64,000 bases of DNA from Brachyhypopomus gauderio (Eukaryota; Chordata; Actinopteri; Gymnotiformes; Hypopomidae): assembly GCF_052324685.1 (NCBI RefSeq), contig NC_135218.1, positions 17,456,979-17,520,978 of the forward strand, given 5' to 3'. Positions 21,750 through 33,790 of this stretch are shown piece after piece; positions within the stretch are counted from its first letter, which is position 1; every line of letters starts with the position of its first letter. A program made the translations under genes and the position numbers. The notes beneath the pieces were generated by a model, which saw nothing but the letters and a program-made list of their open reading frames with translations, did not search any database and had not been told where the DNA came from.

Positions 21750-22040
21750 GTTTGGTGCAGTCATGGTCCTTTTGGTAGGGAACTGGTCTAGTGACCTGAG
21801 GGTTGTGGGTTCGATTCCCAGGCCTGAGGCCATGACTGAGGTGCCCTTGAGCAAGGCACCTAAACCCAACTGCTCCGCGGGCACTGGGCTAGGGCTGCTC
21901 ACCGCTCTGGGCACGTGTGATCCACAGCCCCCTAGATAATCGTGTGTGTGTGTGTGTGTGTGTGTGCGCTCTAACTGCACAGATGGGTAAATGCGGAGGA
22001 CAATTGTGGTAAAAAACATCACAATTGACAAATATGGCAC
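21750..22040 (+). mobile_element. tRNA-derived SINE
   Basis: Contains a B-box-like GGTTCGATTCC at about 21,808, followed by GAGCAAGGCACCTAAACCCA and ACTGCTCCGCGGGCACTGGG, the body of a high-copy teleost SINE. A GT microsatellite (about 21,941-21,967) interrupts it. Short open frames over it on both strands are not genes. It is a retroposon, not a functional tRNA gene. Confidence 0.7.
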
Positions 22041-22751
22041 ATTTCATTGTTTGCCAGAAAAGTGTTTCTTATTAAAAAATTTAAAGTAAATGAACATTAC
22101 TTGTTTCATTGAGCAATTCTTTATTTGTATATAAGCAACTATCTGTATTCAGGCTTGCGACACCACTTCACAGGTTACACTAGAAGTTCCAGAAATTTCA
22201 ACCTCCCTCCTGAAGTTCTGATAAAGGGTCAATAGACAGAATCATCTGACTTAGTCAAACCAGTTGCTGTAATTAATATTTAGATGGAGAATCATGTCAG
22301 TATATTCATTTAACATATTGGCACAACATATGTGTATTGTAATAATAATAAGGTTTTTTTGTGTGCATAAATAATTCTAGGTCATGTTACTTTAGTGTCA
22401 TAAGCTGAACCATATACATCACCCTAGTTATCCCATGCTTTAAACACTATAAATATTTCCAGGTAATTTAATATTGCATTACAAATGGAAATGTTTAAGG
22501 ATCTTCAGATTATATTGCCTCAGTGAATTTGACATTTATGGGAATGCATATCCATTTGGGATTTTGATGGACAGTTGCATGACACCTCATGCACTACCCT
22601 CTGTATGCTGCAGTACTGTAGTTTTTTGTTAGGTGTAAATATAAAATGTTTCATATATTGTATTGTATATATTGCTGACATTAGAATGATAACGTTATAA
22701 CATTTCAATAAAATAAATGTCCAGTTAATCTTATTAATCACTGCGTTTTAG

Positions 22752-22921
22752 ATGCACCCTTCTATCTGTGATGCTGGTGTACAACCGAACATCGAAGAAT
22801 GCAACACATGTTGCAGAAAACTGGTTCACTGTCCTTTTTGCCCAACCTTCAAACCAACAACAAAGGGGAAGATCCAACAGACATGTGGATGCCCATATGA
22901 AGAATGGGATAAAATAAATAG
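22752..22921 (+). other. Orphan Cys-rich finger exon
   Basis: Bounded by GCGTTTTAG and a GTACGC donor. It encodes E-E-C-N-T-C-C-R-K-L-V-H-C-P-F-C-P-T-F-K-P-T. The H-C-P-F-C-P...K-P-T phrase resembles Cys/His fingers of uncharacterised fish proteins, perhaps the family of the gene at 144-1,089. No partner exon was found before the Tc1-type MITE at 22,983. Confidence 0.35.
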
Positions 22922-22982
22922 GTACGCAAAGCTTATCTTTATTTTCAATCATCATCCATGTTCTTTTAAATGTGCATACTTA

Positions 22983-23412
22983 CAGAGCCTATAGAAAGAA
23001 TTCATATCCTACTGAAATCCTTGCCTTTTGCCACATTATACCAAAATGTAAATAAATATCTAACTTCCCAGATGGTTTTACACATTATAATCTGAAAAAT
23101 GATATAATTAGTAAAATACCTCTTTTAGATAAGTAATCAGCCCCTTAGAGTAAACATTATAAACTTTCTCAGGTTCAACCAATCACCTTCCAAATCACAT
23201 ACCAGGCTAATTGACTCCACTACTAGTAGCACCATGGTTGGAAAGATGCTTTCAAGAGTTATGTGATAGAGTTGTGGAAAGTTAGACGAAGGATACAAAA
23301 ATATTTAATATGGTTATAATATGTAAATACAGCTGGAAAAGTAAGACATCATTTATTTTTTATTTTCAGGGTATAGTGTGTATAATGGTGTGAATACTTT
23401 CTATGGACACTG
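22983..23412. mobile_element. Tc1/mariner-type MITE, 430 bp
   Basis: The left end CAGAGCCTATAGAAAGAATT and right end (complement CAGTGTCCATAGAAAGTATT) form imperfect inverted repeats flanked by TA (22,981-22,982 and 23,413-23,414). No transposase coding is left. Confidence 0.65.
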
Positions 23413-23603
23413 TATTTAGATAATGCTATAACTGAATGGAATGTGTACTGGATAATCTACCGTGGAGGGGTTTGTATACTATTAAACCTCATATGTTTTG
23501 CCAACCAGAAAGGTTTGTGTGGAAATGATCTAAAATATAAATTGGATTTATCAACTACTGTCATCTTTCATTTAAATGTATTTTTGATTTGACAAATTTT
23601 CAG

Positions 23604-24650
23604 ACCATCAAAAAAATGGTGGCCAAAAAGTACAAGGAGGAACGTGAACGAGTGAAAATGGAAGTACAACAAGCTGTGGCAGTGAGTATAACGGCTGACG
23701 TGGACATCTGTGAACATGGAGGCTTATTTGGCTCTTACCTGTCACTACATTAATGAGAATTTGCAGTTGTGTACATCTGTGTTGGGAGTACAATACTTCC
23801 CACAAAGTCACACTGCTGACAATTTGGCCCAAGTCAAAAGAGCCATAATGGAGGACTGGGCCATAACCAATAAAGTAAAGTGTCTTGTGACTGACGCAGC
23901 ACCAAACATGATCGCATCCACTAGACAGCTCCAAATTTGGCACTCAATTTCCATTGCACATACTCTCAATTTATTAGTTAGAAAATCATGTGATCAGATC
24001 CCCACACTTGCATCCATCAGGCACAAAGCTAGGCACATTGTCACACACTTCAGATCAAGCACTACAGCCAAGGAGAAGCTTGCTCAAATGCAGCAACAGA
24101 TGGGTCGACCAACCCTGAAACTTATAAATGAGGTGCCAACACACTGGAACAGCACATATGAAATGCTGTCAAGGCTGCATGATGAGAGGGAACCAGTGTG
24201 GGTATCTCTGGCCTCTCTAAGAACAGATTTGTCTCCACTTACAGCTGATGAGCATACCATCATAGGAGAAACACTTCTTGTGCTTGCTCCTTTCCATCAA
24301 GCTACAGTGGAGTTGTCTGAAGAAAGGCGAGTGTCAGGGTCAAAGGTCATCCCGATGATGAAAATGCTCTATCTTGCACTAGAGCGTAATGCTTCAAACC
24401 TGCACACACAGGTAGCCATACACCTACATGAACACCTGAAGCATTGACTGCTTCCAGTCTGGAGTCATTAAGTGTGTTGAACCTAGCAACACTTCTAGAC
24501 CGCAGATTTAAATCACCCGGGTTCCGCAGTTCCTCCAAGGGCAATGAGGCCATCAGTAGACTGCGGTCCGAATGTGCCCTTCCTCATCTGTCCCGTGTAA
24601 GCGAGTATTTTCTACAGCTGGAGAAGTTGTTTCAAAAAAGCGTTATTTAA
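23604..24650 (+). pseudogene. hAT transposase (ZBED-like), frameshifted and truncated
   Basis: After a TTTTCAG acceptor the frame opens with M-V-A-K-K-Y-K-E-E-R-E and S-I-T-A-D-V. It shifts near 23,700 and continues to 24,447 with C-L-V-T-D-A-A-P-N-M, A-H-T-L-N-L-L and V-P-T-H-W-N-S-T-Y-E-M-L, the conserved catalytic-core and insertion-domain blocks of hAT transposases. A second shift near 24,445 leads to L-A-T-L-L-D-R-R-F-K-S-P-G-F. The C-terminal dimerisation block is missing because an unrelated hAT-type scrap (GGCAACCTTTGAGACATGGA) joins at about 24,655. The gene is dead. Confidence 0.85.
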
Positions 24651-24974
24651 ACTCGGCAACCTTTGAGACATGGAGTACCAACTTTAACATTTCTAGTCAA
24701 TGAGTGTGCCACCATAATATGGAGTTATTTCACTGCCAATAGTCGAGAGCACATTTTTTAAGTGCGAGAGCATGATTCACGCAGCACTCACGGATTTTCA
24801 TTGTTCTCGTGCAAAATATAAATGTGCTCTCTCATATTTACTCTGCTCTTGCTCAGATTCGCTTTGCTCCACTACAGAACCGCTCGCACGCGCTCAGATA
24901 TATCCTGCGCGCGCTCAGATTGGTCCTGCTCTCGCACGAATGATCAACCCACGCAACAACTTCGGCATTGAGGT

Positions 24975-25045
24975 GACACACACATCCACACACACTCACT
25001 CATACACACACACACACTCATACACACACACACACACACACTCAT
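24975..25045. repeat. AC microsatellite with ACTC interruptions
   Basis: ACACAC runs are interrupted by ACTCAT and ACTCACTC units over about 70 bases. Confidence 0.85.
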
Positions 25046-25075
25046 AGTGGCTGATGACTGGAACAGTATTACATA

Positions 25076-26561
25076 CAGTGAGGAAAACAAGTATTTAAAC
25101 ACCCTAAGACTTTGCAAGTTCTCCCACAGAAATCATGGAAGGGTCAGAATTTTTCATCTTAGGTGCACGTCCTCTGTGAGAGATATGATCTAAAAAAAAA
25201 ATCCGGAAATCACGATGTATGATTTTAAAATAATTTATTTGTGTGTTACTGCTGCAAATAAGTATTTGAACACCTGTGAAAATCAATGGTAATATTTGGT
25301 ACAGTAGCCTTTGCAATTACAGAGGTCAAATGTTTCCTGTAGTTTTTCACCAGGTGTGCACACACTGCAGCAGGGATTTTGGCCCATTCCTCCACACAGA
25401 TCTTCTCCAGATCAGCCAGGTTCCTGGGCTGTCACTGAGAAACACAGTGTTTGAATTTCCTCCAAAGATTTTCTATAGGGTTTTGGTCTGGAGACTGACT
25501 AGGCCACTCCAGAACCTTCATATGCTTCTTACGGAGCCACTCCTTGGTTATCCTGGCTGTGTGCTTTGGGTCATTGTCATGTTGAAAGACCCACTCACGA
25601 GCCATCTTCAGTGCTTTTACTGAGGGAAGGAGGTTGTTCCCCAAAATCTCGCAATACATGGCCCTGTTCATCCTCTCCTTAATACAGTACAGTAGTCCTG
25701 TCCCATGCGCAGAAAAACTCCCCCAAAGCATGATGCTTCCACCCCCATGATTCACAGTAGGGACGATGTTTTTGAGATGGTACTCATCATTCTTCGTCCT
25801 CAAACATGGCGAGTGGAATTAAGACCAAACATTTATATTTTGGTCTCATCCATCTACAGAACTTTTTCCCATTACTCCTCTGGATCATCCAAACGGCCAT
25901 GGGAAAACTTAAGAAGGGCCTGGACGTGTGCTGATTTAAGCAGGGGAGCCTTCTGTGCCATACATGACTTTAAACTATGACCTCTTCAGGTCATTAACCA
26001 GCTCCTCTCGTGTAGTTCTGGGCTGATTCCTCACCTTTCTTAGGATCGTTGCTACACCACAAGGTGAGATCTTGCATGGAGCCCCAGTCCGAGGGAGACT
26101 GACAGTCAGGTTTAGCTTAGTTGATCTTTTTTCACCAAGCTGCTTGGTAATTGGCCAGTAGCCCTTTCCAGCATTGTGGAGGTCTACAATTTAGTCTCTG
26201 GTGTCTTTGGACAGCTCTTTGGTCTTAGCCATGTTATTAGGGTCTTACTAATTGTGTGGGGTGGACAGGTGTCTTTATGCAGCTAATGACCTCAAACAGG
26301 TGCTTCTAATTTGGAATAACTAATTTGGTTGGAGGTGAACCTTTTAGAGGTGGACTAACAGGATGCTGATTGGCAGGTGTTCAAACACTTATTTGCAGCA
26401 GAAATTATTTTTTAAATCATGCATTGTGATTTCTGGATTTGTTTTTAATTATGTCTCACAGTGGACATGCACCTAAGATGAAAATTTCAGACCCCTCCCT
26501 AATTTCTAAGTGGGAAAGCTTGCAAAGTAACAGGGTGTTCAAATACTTATTTTCCTCACTG
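25076..26561 (-). mobile_element. Tc1-like transposon, 1,486 bp
   Basis: The left end CAGTGAGGAAAACAAGTATT and right end (complement CAGTGAGGAAAATAAGTATT) are inverted repeats of 40 or more bases including ACTTTGCAAG, flanked by TA on both sides (25,074-25,075 and 26,562-26,563). The full length fits a complete Tc1-type element. Its transposase lies on the minus strand and is defective. Confidence 0.95.
25432..26232 (-). pseudogene. Tc1-like transposase, inactivated
   Basis: It starts at ATG 26,232 (M-A-K-T-K-E-L-S-K-D-T) and ends at the stop at 25,432. The N-terminal helix-turn-helix part carries a TAA soon after the start, and the centre around 25,830 has further stops near the first catalytic Asp (W-x-D-E-T-K). 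The last 123 codons are open and keep the second Asp (H-D-N-D-P-K-H-T-A) and the Glu ([11 protein letters not shown]), the DD34E signature of Tc1 transposases. The element cannot move on its own. Confidence 0.9.
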
Positions 26562-26715
26562 TAAATGGTGTCGCCCTTTAATAGATACAGGCATCATGCT
26601 AAAAAGATATTCAGATCATGTGTTTAGGTTATTTAGGCTAAACATATTTTTAAAAGTTCCACATTTTTCAATTTTTCCGCAAATTTTCCTTTATAAAACA
26701 ATCCACTTTGCACAG

Positions 26716-26810
26716 GTGGTAGACGACCTCCTGTTTGTGGTCGGCGGATACAACGGCGTCATCACCACCACCCTTAATGTGGAGCGCTACGATGGGAAAA
26801 CGGAAGAATG
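26716..26810 (+). pseudogene. Orphan kelch-repeat exon, KLHL10-like
   Basis: A 95-base exon with a CTTTGCACAG acceptor and GTGCGT donor. It encodes V-V-D-D-L-L-F-V-V-G-G-Y-N-G-V and then V-E-R-Y-D-G-K-T-E-E-W. This is one kelch blade: hydrophobic strand, Gly-Gly pair, Tyr, Trp. The wording recalls a blade of KLHL10, a BTB-kelch Cullin-3 adaptor of germ cells; that match is from memory. No other BTB, BACK or kelch exon is visible near it, and a dead Tc1 element ends 154 bases upstream. Exon borders are intact and there is no stop, so it may be a captured or stranded exon, or belong to a gene with very long introns. Confidence 0.5.
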
Positions 26811-27239
26811 GTGCGTTCCCACCTGTCTGATATGAAATTAAATGAAATGTAATGAAATGTGCCATATTTGATAGTGGAGTGAACGGTGCCATGAACCCAT
26901 GTGCCCCCCGAGACCTGCCCGAGGACGTCCCAAAGAGACTGAATCGATCCACCTCCGACAACACTTTATCTACCTGACACAGCCCTTCAGGATCCACCAA
27001 TAAACAGACTTAGACATCAGAGCAGACTGTACCATTTTATTATACAAAAGGAGGAGCTTAAATGATCAGAGATCCCTAAGAGACTTGGTGCTTGTCTTAC
27101 TGTGGAACAGAGTTTCTGTAATAACCTTGAGCCATGTACACGCACATGGATTAGATCCTGATATCAGTAAACAGAAGAGTAAGACATGCTGTATGTTTAC
27201 AATGGGAGTGAGTGTTTACTGGGAGTGAGTGTTTACCTG

Positions 27240-27480
27240 TCACGGTACGGCGGGCCCCCTACTGGACACCTCCGTCTACAGCGGCAGCTGTCCTGTTGTG
27301 GTGTTGTGTGCGTCCCTCAGTTGGGCGGAGCCCGTGATCCGTGTCATCTGAGGGTCGTTTGTTTGCCTATATATGTCTTGTCTTTGTACCAGTTGACCGC
27401 TGGTCGTTATATGCTTCATTTGGATCATGTCATGGGTTTTTGGTTTGCGCACTTTTCTATTAAACCATTTATTTTTCAGT
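27240..27480. other. Unassigned repeat-like segment
   Basis: GTCACGGTACGGCGGGCCCCC is followed by GC-rich then AT-rich sequence ending TATTAAACCATTTATTTTTC. The layout suggests the 3' end of a retroposed element. No coding frame is recognised. Confidence 0.25.
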
Positions 27481-27499
27481 TATTTTAACTGTTGGGCAT

Positions 27500-27965
27500 T
27501 TTAAGTCATGATACCAAACTCAAATAAGAAGATGGCAAATAAATGGCGATATGACTGCTTAATTTCACTATTAGGAGCGCTATAAAATACACAAATCAAA
27601 TTGTTATCAAACCAGTTCATTATATTCTTGAAGAACACTTCCTAATGTATCATTCCTGTGATTTACAAGTGTTTTTACTGTAGCATTTTGAAATAATATG
27701 ATGGCAAACTCCTGATACATGACGATTCGGTTGCTTAATTTAACTATTTGGAGCTCTAATAAATACACATATCAAATAGTTATCAAATTACTCCACTATA
27801 TTCTTGAAGTACACTTACTAATGTATCACTCCTGTGATTTACAAATGTTTTTACTGTAGCATTTTGGAATAACATGATGGCAAAATCATGTTAAATGGCG
27901 ATTTGGTTGTTTTTTTTCACTCTTTTGGGCTCTATAAAAAACACAAATCAAATTGTTGTAAGACT
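27500..27965. repeat. Tandem repeat, unit about 170-176 bp, about 2.6 copies
   Basis: GATGGCAAA recurs at 27,531, about 27,700 and about 27,876. Each unit also contains ACACA.ATCAAAT.GTTATCAAA, TATATTCTTGAAG and GATTTACAA.TGTTTTTACTG. Copies are roughly 85 percent alike by eye. The AT-rich, satellite-like unit length is notable. Confidence 0.85.
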
Positions 27966-29389
27966 TGTAGAGCGCCTGAAGCGTTTGCTTAGAAGAAACA
28001 CTACCTTTCATTTTAAACGTTAATGACCCAAGTAACAATTTTTAAAAAGCCAAATTATAAATAAAATAATATTTTTATTATTGTGCTAGGTTAAGGTTGG
28101 GTTTAAGATTAGATATATAGGGATACAGTCATTTTTCAGTGTAGCATAATTAAGATTTAAGATCTAATTCCATTTTAAGATGTAACATTTAGTTCATTAT
28201 CTGATTATCACAAGAATAGCATACTGTCCAAGTGTGTGTGTATGTATGATAGAGTGAGATACAGAGAATGAGAGGAAGATTGTGGATTAATGCCAGCCAC
28301 AACTAAGAGTTTAACAACATTGAAATTTTGCCAGTTTCTGATTATTCACTGTTTTTGTATTTGGTAATAAGTTGCAGGGGACATAACAGCAGAAGTCTTT
28401 CCACTGCTTTAAAAGCTGTCAGATTATTTTTTTTTACTCTGCAGTTACAGACTACACCTTACGTGTGTAGGGTCATACCTGAAAATATCTAATAATATAT
28501 TGACAATATTAAATTATCAAGAGCAATTCTACTAATTATTCTATTCTATTCCATTCTTTCACAGGAAAGTAACTTCCTCTTCAGTAGTATCTAAGCTTGA
28601 AATAGCAACCATGAAAAGTGAGTCTCAGTCACACTGCGTCACTGATTCTTTGTGAGAAAAGGAGGGTGTGCTTGACGCTGCAGTTGTAAAGTTAACGTCA
28701 GCACTTCCATGAAAAACCTGAATTGTTGGTTGTCTGTGTCGCCATAAGCGCAACCTTCAGTTTAATCGTTAAACATACTTAGAAGAAAGTCAGTTGAACT
28801 AAAAGTATCATATATGTATGAAGGAGTGCTCCCCATCTAATGGTAAGTTAATCATTTGTTTATTAGAACTTAGCCTTAAAAATTGTGAATTAAGATATTC
28901 TTAAATCAGGAACTTGATAAAAGGAGCCTGGATTCAGAGTTATTGCTGGGATAAAGAGTATCATGATTTACCTCAAACATTGTCACACAGTGACGTCTAA
29001 TACATTTCATTTATTTATTTGACAGATTTCTAGTTATTATTTATAAAGTGTAGTATTATGACCTCGCCATGTAATGAATTGCTTTAACATTACATAATTG
29101 CCTTATTCCATTGAGAGGTGGGGGTATAAGTACAACTATTATTCAATATACAGTTAAGTGAGTTGGATAAACAAGAGAAACAACAACCAAACTTTGTTAA
29201 AGCCTTATATCTCCTCTATATAAGTTCATATTTATATAAGGTATATATCTCTTCTATAGTTAGCTATATTTCCCAGATGCCCAGGTGGCTTATAGAATAC
29301 AGGAAGCACACTGGTATTGTCATTTATTGTTAAGTTCCTTGTCGTGTACTTAAAGTAAACCACCTCATGTAATCAGTGTCATCAATGCA
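27966..29389. other. AT-rich intergenic DNA, nothing recognised
   Basis: Both strands are rich in stops. No exon, RNA gene or clear transposon end was identified. Confidence 0.5.
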
Positions 29390-30450
29390 GCTGTCGCGCA
29401 GCCTCTCAAACGTGAGTGAGTGAGTTCGTTCCAGGCCTCGGTCGAGGTGCGACAAAGCGATAAAGCAAAGGACAGATCACAGACGTCCTGACTTCTGAAC
29501 TGTGAATGTAGGGTCCCGCACCTTCTTTTTAGAGTCCTTAAACGGGATTAACGTGGCATGTACCGCAGATGGCAGCATTTCTCGGGAACGAGTAAGCGGC
29601 ACGCATGCTCCGTTTGCTCCGGTGGATTGACGTCGGCATGGCCCATTAGTGGGCACTAGAGGCCGGAGCTGCAGTCTGCTGTGTACTGAGTGTTACTGGC
29701 TAGCAAGCTTGCTTGAACTCGATGGATTGGACCGTGGCGCTTGTTGAAATCCTGCCCAGTGTAAAAATCGTCCATTGGCGTTGTGTGGATTGTGTATCCC
29801 GCAAGACCTATTAGGAAAGACAATGCAACTGTACTTCGTCGCATGGAAAGTTAACATTTAACTAAATCCCGGGACTGAAAAAGCTTCCAAGGTAAAACTG
29901 CTCGACTCGGTGTTTTATATCACAGTTAGCTGTTGAGCAGCCAGCGGCGTTTCTGCTGTTGTGGTTCCGAGGGTAAATTAGACACCCGTGCCTTGTAGGT
30001 TGTGGGTAGTTGTTTTTAAACTTGCCCACGAAGCTCTTTAAACTGGTTGCATAATTTTGCCCGTTCGCGTTAGTTAACCACCATTCACCACAACGTTATA
30101 TGTGCTGACAGCTTAGTTTAGTTCGGAACAACCCCCGCAGTGTCTCAGTGGTTTGCTAGCAGCTAGGATAACTACCCCATATCTACCCCAGCTGCCCCAC
30201 TCGTTCCCAGTGTCGTTGCAGGCGTCGTGCGGTTGTAAGGAGGCGCCGCAGGCGAACATTACGGGTCGGGACTGCGCCTCGCTGCACGTCCACGTCTCCG
30301 AAGTTATCTGCGTGTAGTAAAGTACACATCTCCAGCACTGTAGATACGTGTAGAGAAGTTTAACTCCAAACAGAGATACTGATGCAAACGAACAACACAA
30401 GTTCTTCTGTTGGACTCGAATGATCATGCATACAAAATGTCGGAACCATT
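29390..30450 (+). promoter_or_regulatory. CpG-containing stretch, possible evi5 promoter/5' UTR
   Basis: CpG frequency rises compared with both sides (for example CAGCCTCTCAAACGTGAGTG, GGCGTCGTGCGGTTGTAAGG and ACGTCCACGTCTCCGAAG). It lies about 10 kb upstream of the first evi5 exon seen and on the right side for its promoter. No exon ending in the phase required by exon 40,426 was found, so the assignment is only positional. Confidence 0.25.
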
Positions 30451-33200
30451 CGCCTTTCGGGATGAGGGGGGGTGGGGGATGAAGAGTAGATCTTATGATG
30501 ATGTCTTCGTAGTTGATCCTTGTTTATACGTCTGACCTTTACCCTACATCCCGCACTACTGGATCTTTTATCCCATTAAGCTCTGATGTGATCACACTGG
30601 ACCTCCTCCGATCTCCTCAGTGTTCGGCTCGTCCGTTCACCTTCTAGGCTCAAGATCCCTCAAGTTTTCTAGTCTGTGTAGCTTTCGGTGGCCAAAGCAA
30701 AAAAAATGTATGTAAGTAGGGTTTGTATTTTGACTGGAAATATTTTTTTGGTTCAGGCTACCAGAGAAACAATAGATGTATATCAGGAGTTGAGTGGCAG
30801 ATCTTAAAAGTGCGGGTGTATAGTGTGCCACTTTCAGCTGTTGTCTCATGTCTAGACATCATGAAACAATTGGGATTTGAAGGCGAAGAACTTACAACTT
30901 CAAAGAAATGTATATTAAGGTTACCGACTCACGAAAGAGCTTGTCTGTACTTGTCCAGTCAAATATTTCTGGCTGCAAACTCCACAGCTGAAGATATCTC
31001 AAATGGGAAGTGACCAGTTTGTCTAACAAATCTCTTGTTTATAGATATGTGCCCACTCTTCTCACTTTCTCTTCTCAAGTATCAGCAGTACTTGGTATGA
31101 ATTATTTGATGCTTTACAACTTCCAGGAAAAGTTGACTGGTTACCAAGGATGCCCAAACATGAAAATGGTATCTTGCTGGTTGGCTAATGTTATTTATTG
31201 CAATACATTAAGAAATCCTTGTTTGGAGTGTTCTTTTAGTTTGGTCTTACAGGGCTCAAACAAATCAGTGCTTGGCTCTCCATGACTCTTTGACACTATG
31301 TCTCCTTTTTCACAGCTCTACTTCATTGTGTGCGTGTGCACGCGTGCTTTCTCTGCTGACTACCTTGCAGTCTCTCTCTCTCTCGTTCACTTTGTGATAA
31401 CTTTCCCTCTATCACTCCTGGTAACACATTTTCTTACCATCTCTTTCCATCTGCCATGTTTCGCATTGCAAGAGTGTGTTTTTGCTCTCTGTTCAATTTC
31501 TCTTGCATGCCTCATTGCTATGTCAAAATGAAATGTGATGGAAGATTGATTTGTGCCATGTAGCAATCTACTAACCGTTAGGCAGATGAACTTCTCCCTC
31601 CAAACCAGTTAGTACACAGGGTGATGCGTGAAATAATCAAGATAAGCAGATACATTTTGTACAATAATTAAATGTACAAAAATCTTTGTCATATGGAGGG
31701 TGTTTTTTTTTAAGCGATACCTACACTGAAAAGGTGTATCCCTTGTGTCACCAGATGCTTCATTATGTTTGAAGTCTTTCCTTTTTACAAGCAATGTTTT
31801 TAAAAGGATCCATGAGTAATTTTTTGAAAGATAATGTTATGAAATGAAATATTAATGTTATGAAACATCCATTACACTGACACCTAGTGGCCTGGATGCT
31901 TAAAGTTTACTGTATTAAATCTATTTTTAAAATGGAATCCATGAGGGGGATGAATAGGAATAACCATAAACATTGTTTCCTACTTTTTGGCGGTATAAAT
32001 GACCTGCCCCTTTAAACATTTGTTGCACTCCCCAGTATTGGAATCCCTTTTTAGTGAACAACACCCAAACTTTAGACCATTTAAGTTTAGCCATTAAGGT
32101 ACTAGCTACTACTTTAACGGTAGGTCCTGCTGCCATCAGCGCATGTGTGATGTTAGCTAGCATTGGAAACATGGATATGCAGTAATTCCAGGAAATTCTA
32201 AAGATGAGAGTTGCCAATCTATAATATCTTTCAGCTTGTTAGAGACACTGGGAAGAGATGCCAGAATGTCTAAGGGTGAATGAAGCTAAACGGCTAAAAA
32301 CAAAAAATTTAAAGTAGTTTTGACAACTTGGCCACAAATAGGTTTTGTGATTAGGATGTTAGATATTTTGCTACGGTGTGCTGATTGGTTGATGAATTGA
32401 TACTGCAGTAGCATCCTACTGATCCAAACCCATTTGCTATAGAAAATATCAGATATACATGTTTCTTTGTTGTTTTTAAGTGTAAAATGCATGTGGAATG
32501 GCCCACACGTGTTTGGAGTCTATACTTTTGTTTCTTTAGCTGCAAACGTCTAATGCTGTTAAACACTGGAAGTCAACACAAACCCAAACAATCGTCATAA
32601 ATACACGGCCAGACATTTTTCAGCCACCTTTATTCACTCTCGGGTCTTAATAAAGGTTTCACAGATTAGTAGATGTGTTTAGGACACAGTATGAATAAAA
32701 ACATCACATCTATAGATAGCAACCTTGTTGTCATTTGAGCAGGTTGAGAGAAGATTGTGTTGTGTACATGTCACTTGGTGATAAAGGTTATTATCATAAC
32801 TGTTGACTTCCAGTGTTTGTTAGCAGCTTTTTTTCTAAGAAACTAAATTTGAACTCCAAATATGCCTTACCCAGTCAACTGTTTGGGGTAAGTGCAAAAG
32901 TAGTGAACTTGTTTTGTTTTTCATGCCACAGAATGAGATTCTGAAATATGTTGTGATTCAGTCCAATACATACTGATCACACTGGTACTGGTGCCATATT
33001 GATTTCAGTACTCTCCATTAGTTGCATCTCACTAAACATGGATGGCGTAAGATTTTATATGTTTTGCAAAGCTCTGCTGGTTACAGTCTTGTTGGCATTC
33101 TTGGCTCCACAGTCAATGCCTTGGCTAGTCTCACTTTTTTGACTCTTTTCTTCTGAGGGTATGCTGGGTCTTTCATTAGAAGCGGCTTTATATTCACAGC
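30451..33200. other. Intergenic or intronic DNA, no gene recognised
   Basis: Short open frames (for example 30,723-31,013 and 31,927-32,217) lack family motifs or consistent splice borders. A TC run lies at 31,371-31,385. Confidence 0.4.
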
Positions 33201-33210
33201 GCTCCTTCAT

Positions 33211-33790
33211 TTAGTATTCCAGCAGTCTCACTGCCTCCCTCTTAAACAAATGACTGGAGAAGTTATCACTGCTCTCTGGATTCGAGCCCTTTGCAGTCAA
33301 CTGAGTTTTCTGCTCGAGCCGCCACCTGCGAGGGCGGACCCTTGTACGCGGAGCAAGACCAGACAGAAGACACTGTTGTAGAACACTGGTTGCACAGTAG
33401 TGGTGAACCCAGTCAGTCCATAACAAAGAGCGTAGTTGTAAATCAGAGGCCCAATCTCACACAATCGGGGAGCAGGCCATCTGGGCCTCTGTTGGGAAGA
33501 CGCTTGTAGGAGACCCTGTTCTTATTACGTTCCTTGTGCATGCTAACATTTTGGAGTATGATTAATCCAGCATAGAAACAGAGAGCATTGAACAAGTGGA
33601 AGAACCTCTGTCTTTTGAGCAGTGTGGACTGAGATGGAAACTGAGAGTGAAGTTGGAGGTTCATGGAGCTGCAGTCTGCGTCTTCTTCTTTGCCTAGTAC
33701 AGTTCTGCCCTTCGGTTCAGTGCCATGTCCTGCCACCAGCTGGACTCCTCGTTTCCCTGTGATGATACCAGCCAGTCGTCTTTTGTTCTA
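33211..33790 (-). other. Unidentified minus-strand frames, perhaps a decayed element
   Basis: Two consecutive minus-strand frames (33,736-33,443 and 33,426-33,211) cover most of this GC-richer block. Residues such as L-L-K-R-Q-R-F-F-H-L-F-N-A-L-C-F-Y-A and M-H-K-E-R-N-K-N-R faintly recall the C-terminal end of a piggyBac-type transposase, but I could not confirm a catalytic motif. Chance remains possible. Confidence 0.2.

Noticed and set aside
21780..21830. tRNA-like B box (GGTTCGATTCC)
   Set aside because: Followed by a SINE body and no matching acceptor stem; it is a retroposon, not a tRNA gene.
27500..27965. CRISPR-like regular repeats
   Set aside because: The organism is a vertebrate and the unit is a contiguous tandem repeat without unique spacers.
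29571..29593. ATG GCA GCA TTT... before GTAAGC as the evi5 first exon
   Set aside because: Also phase 2, only seven codons, and no supporting similarity strong enough.
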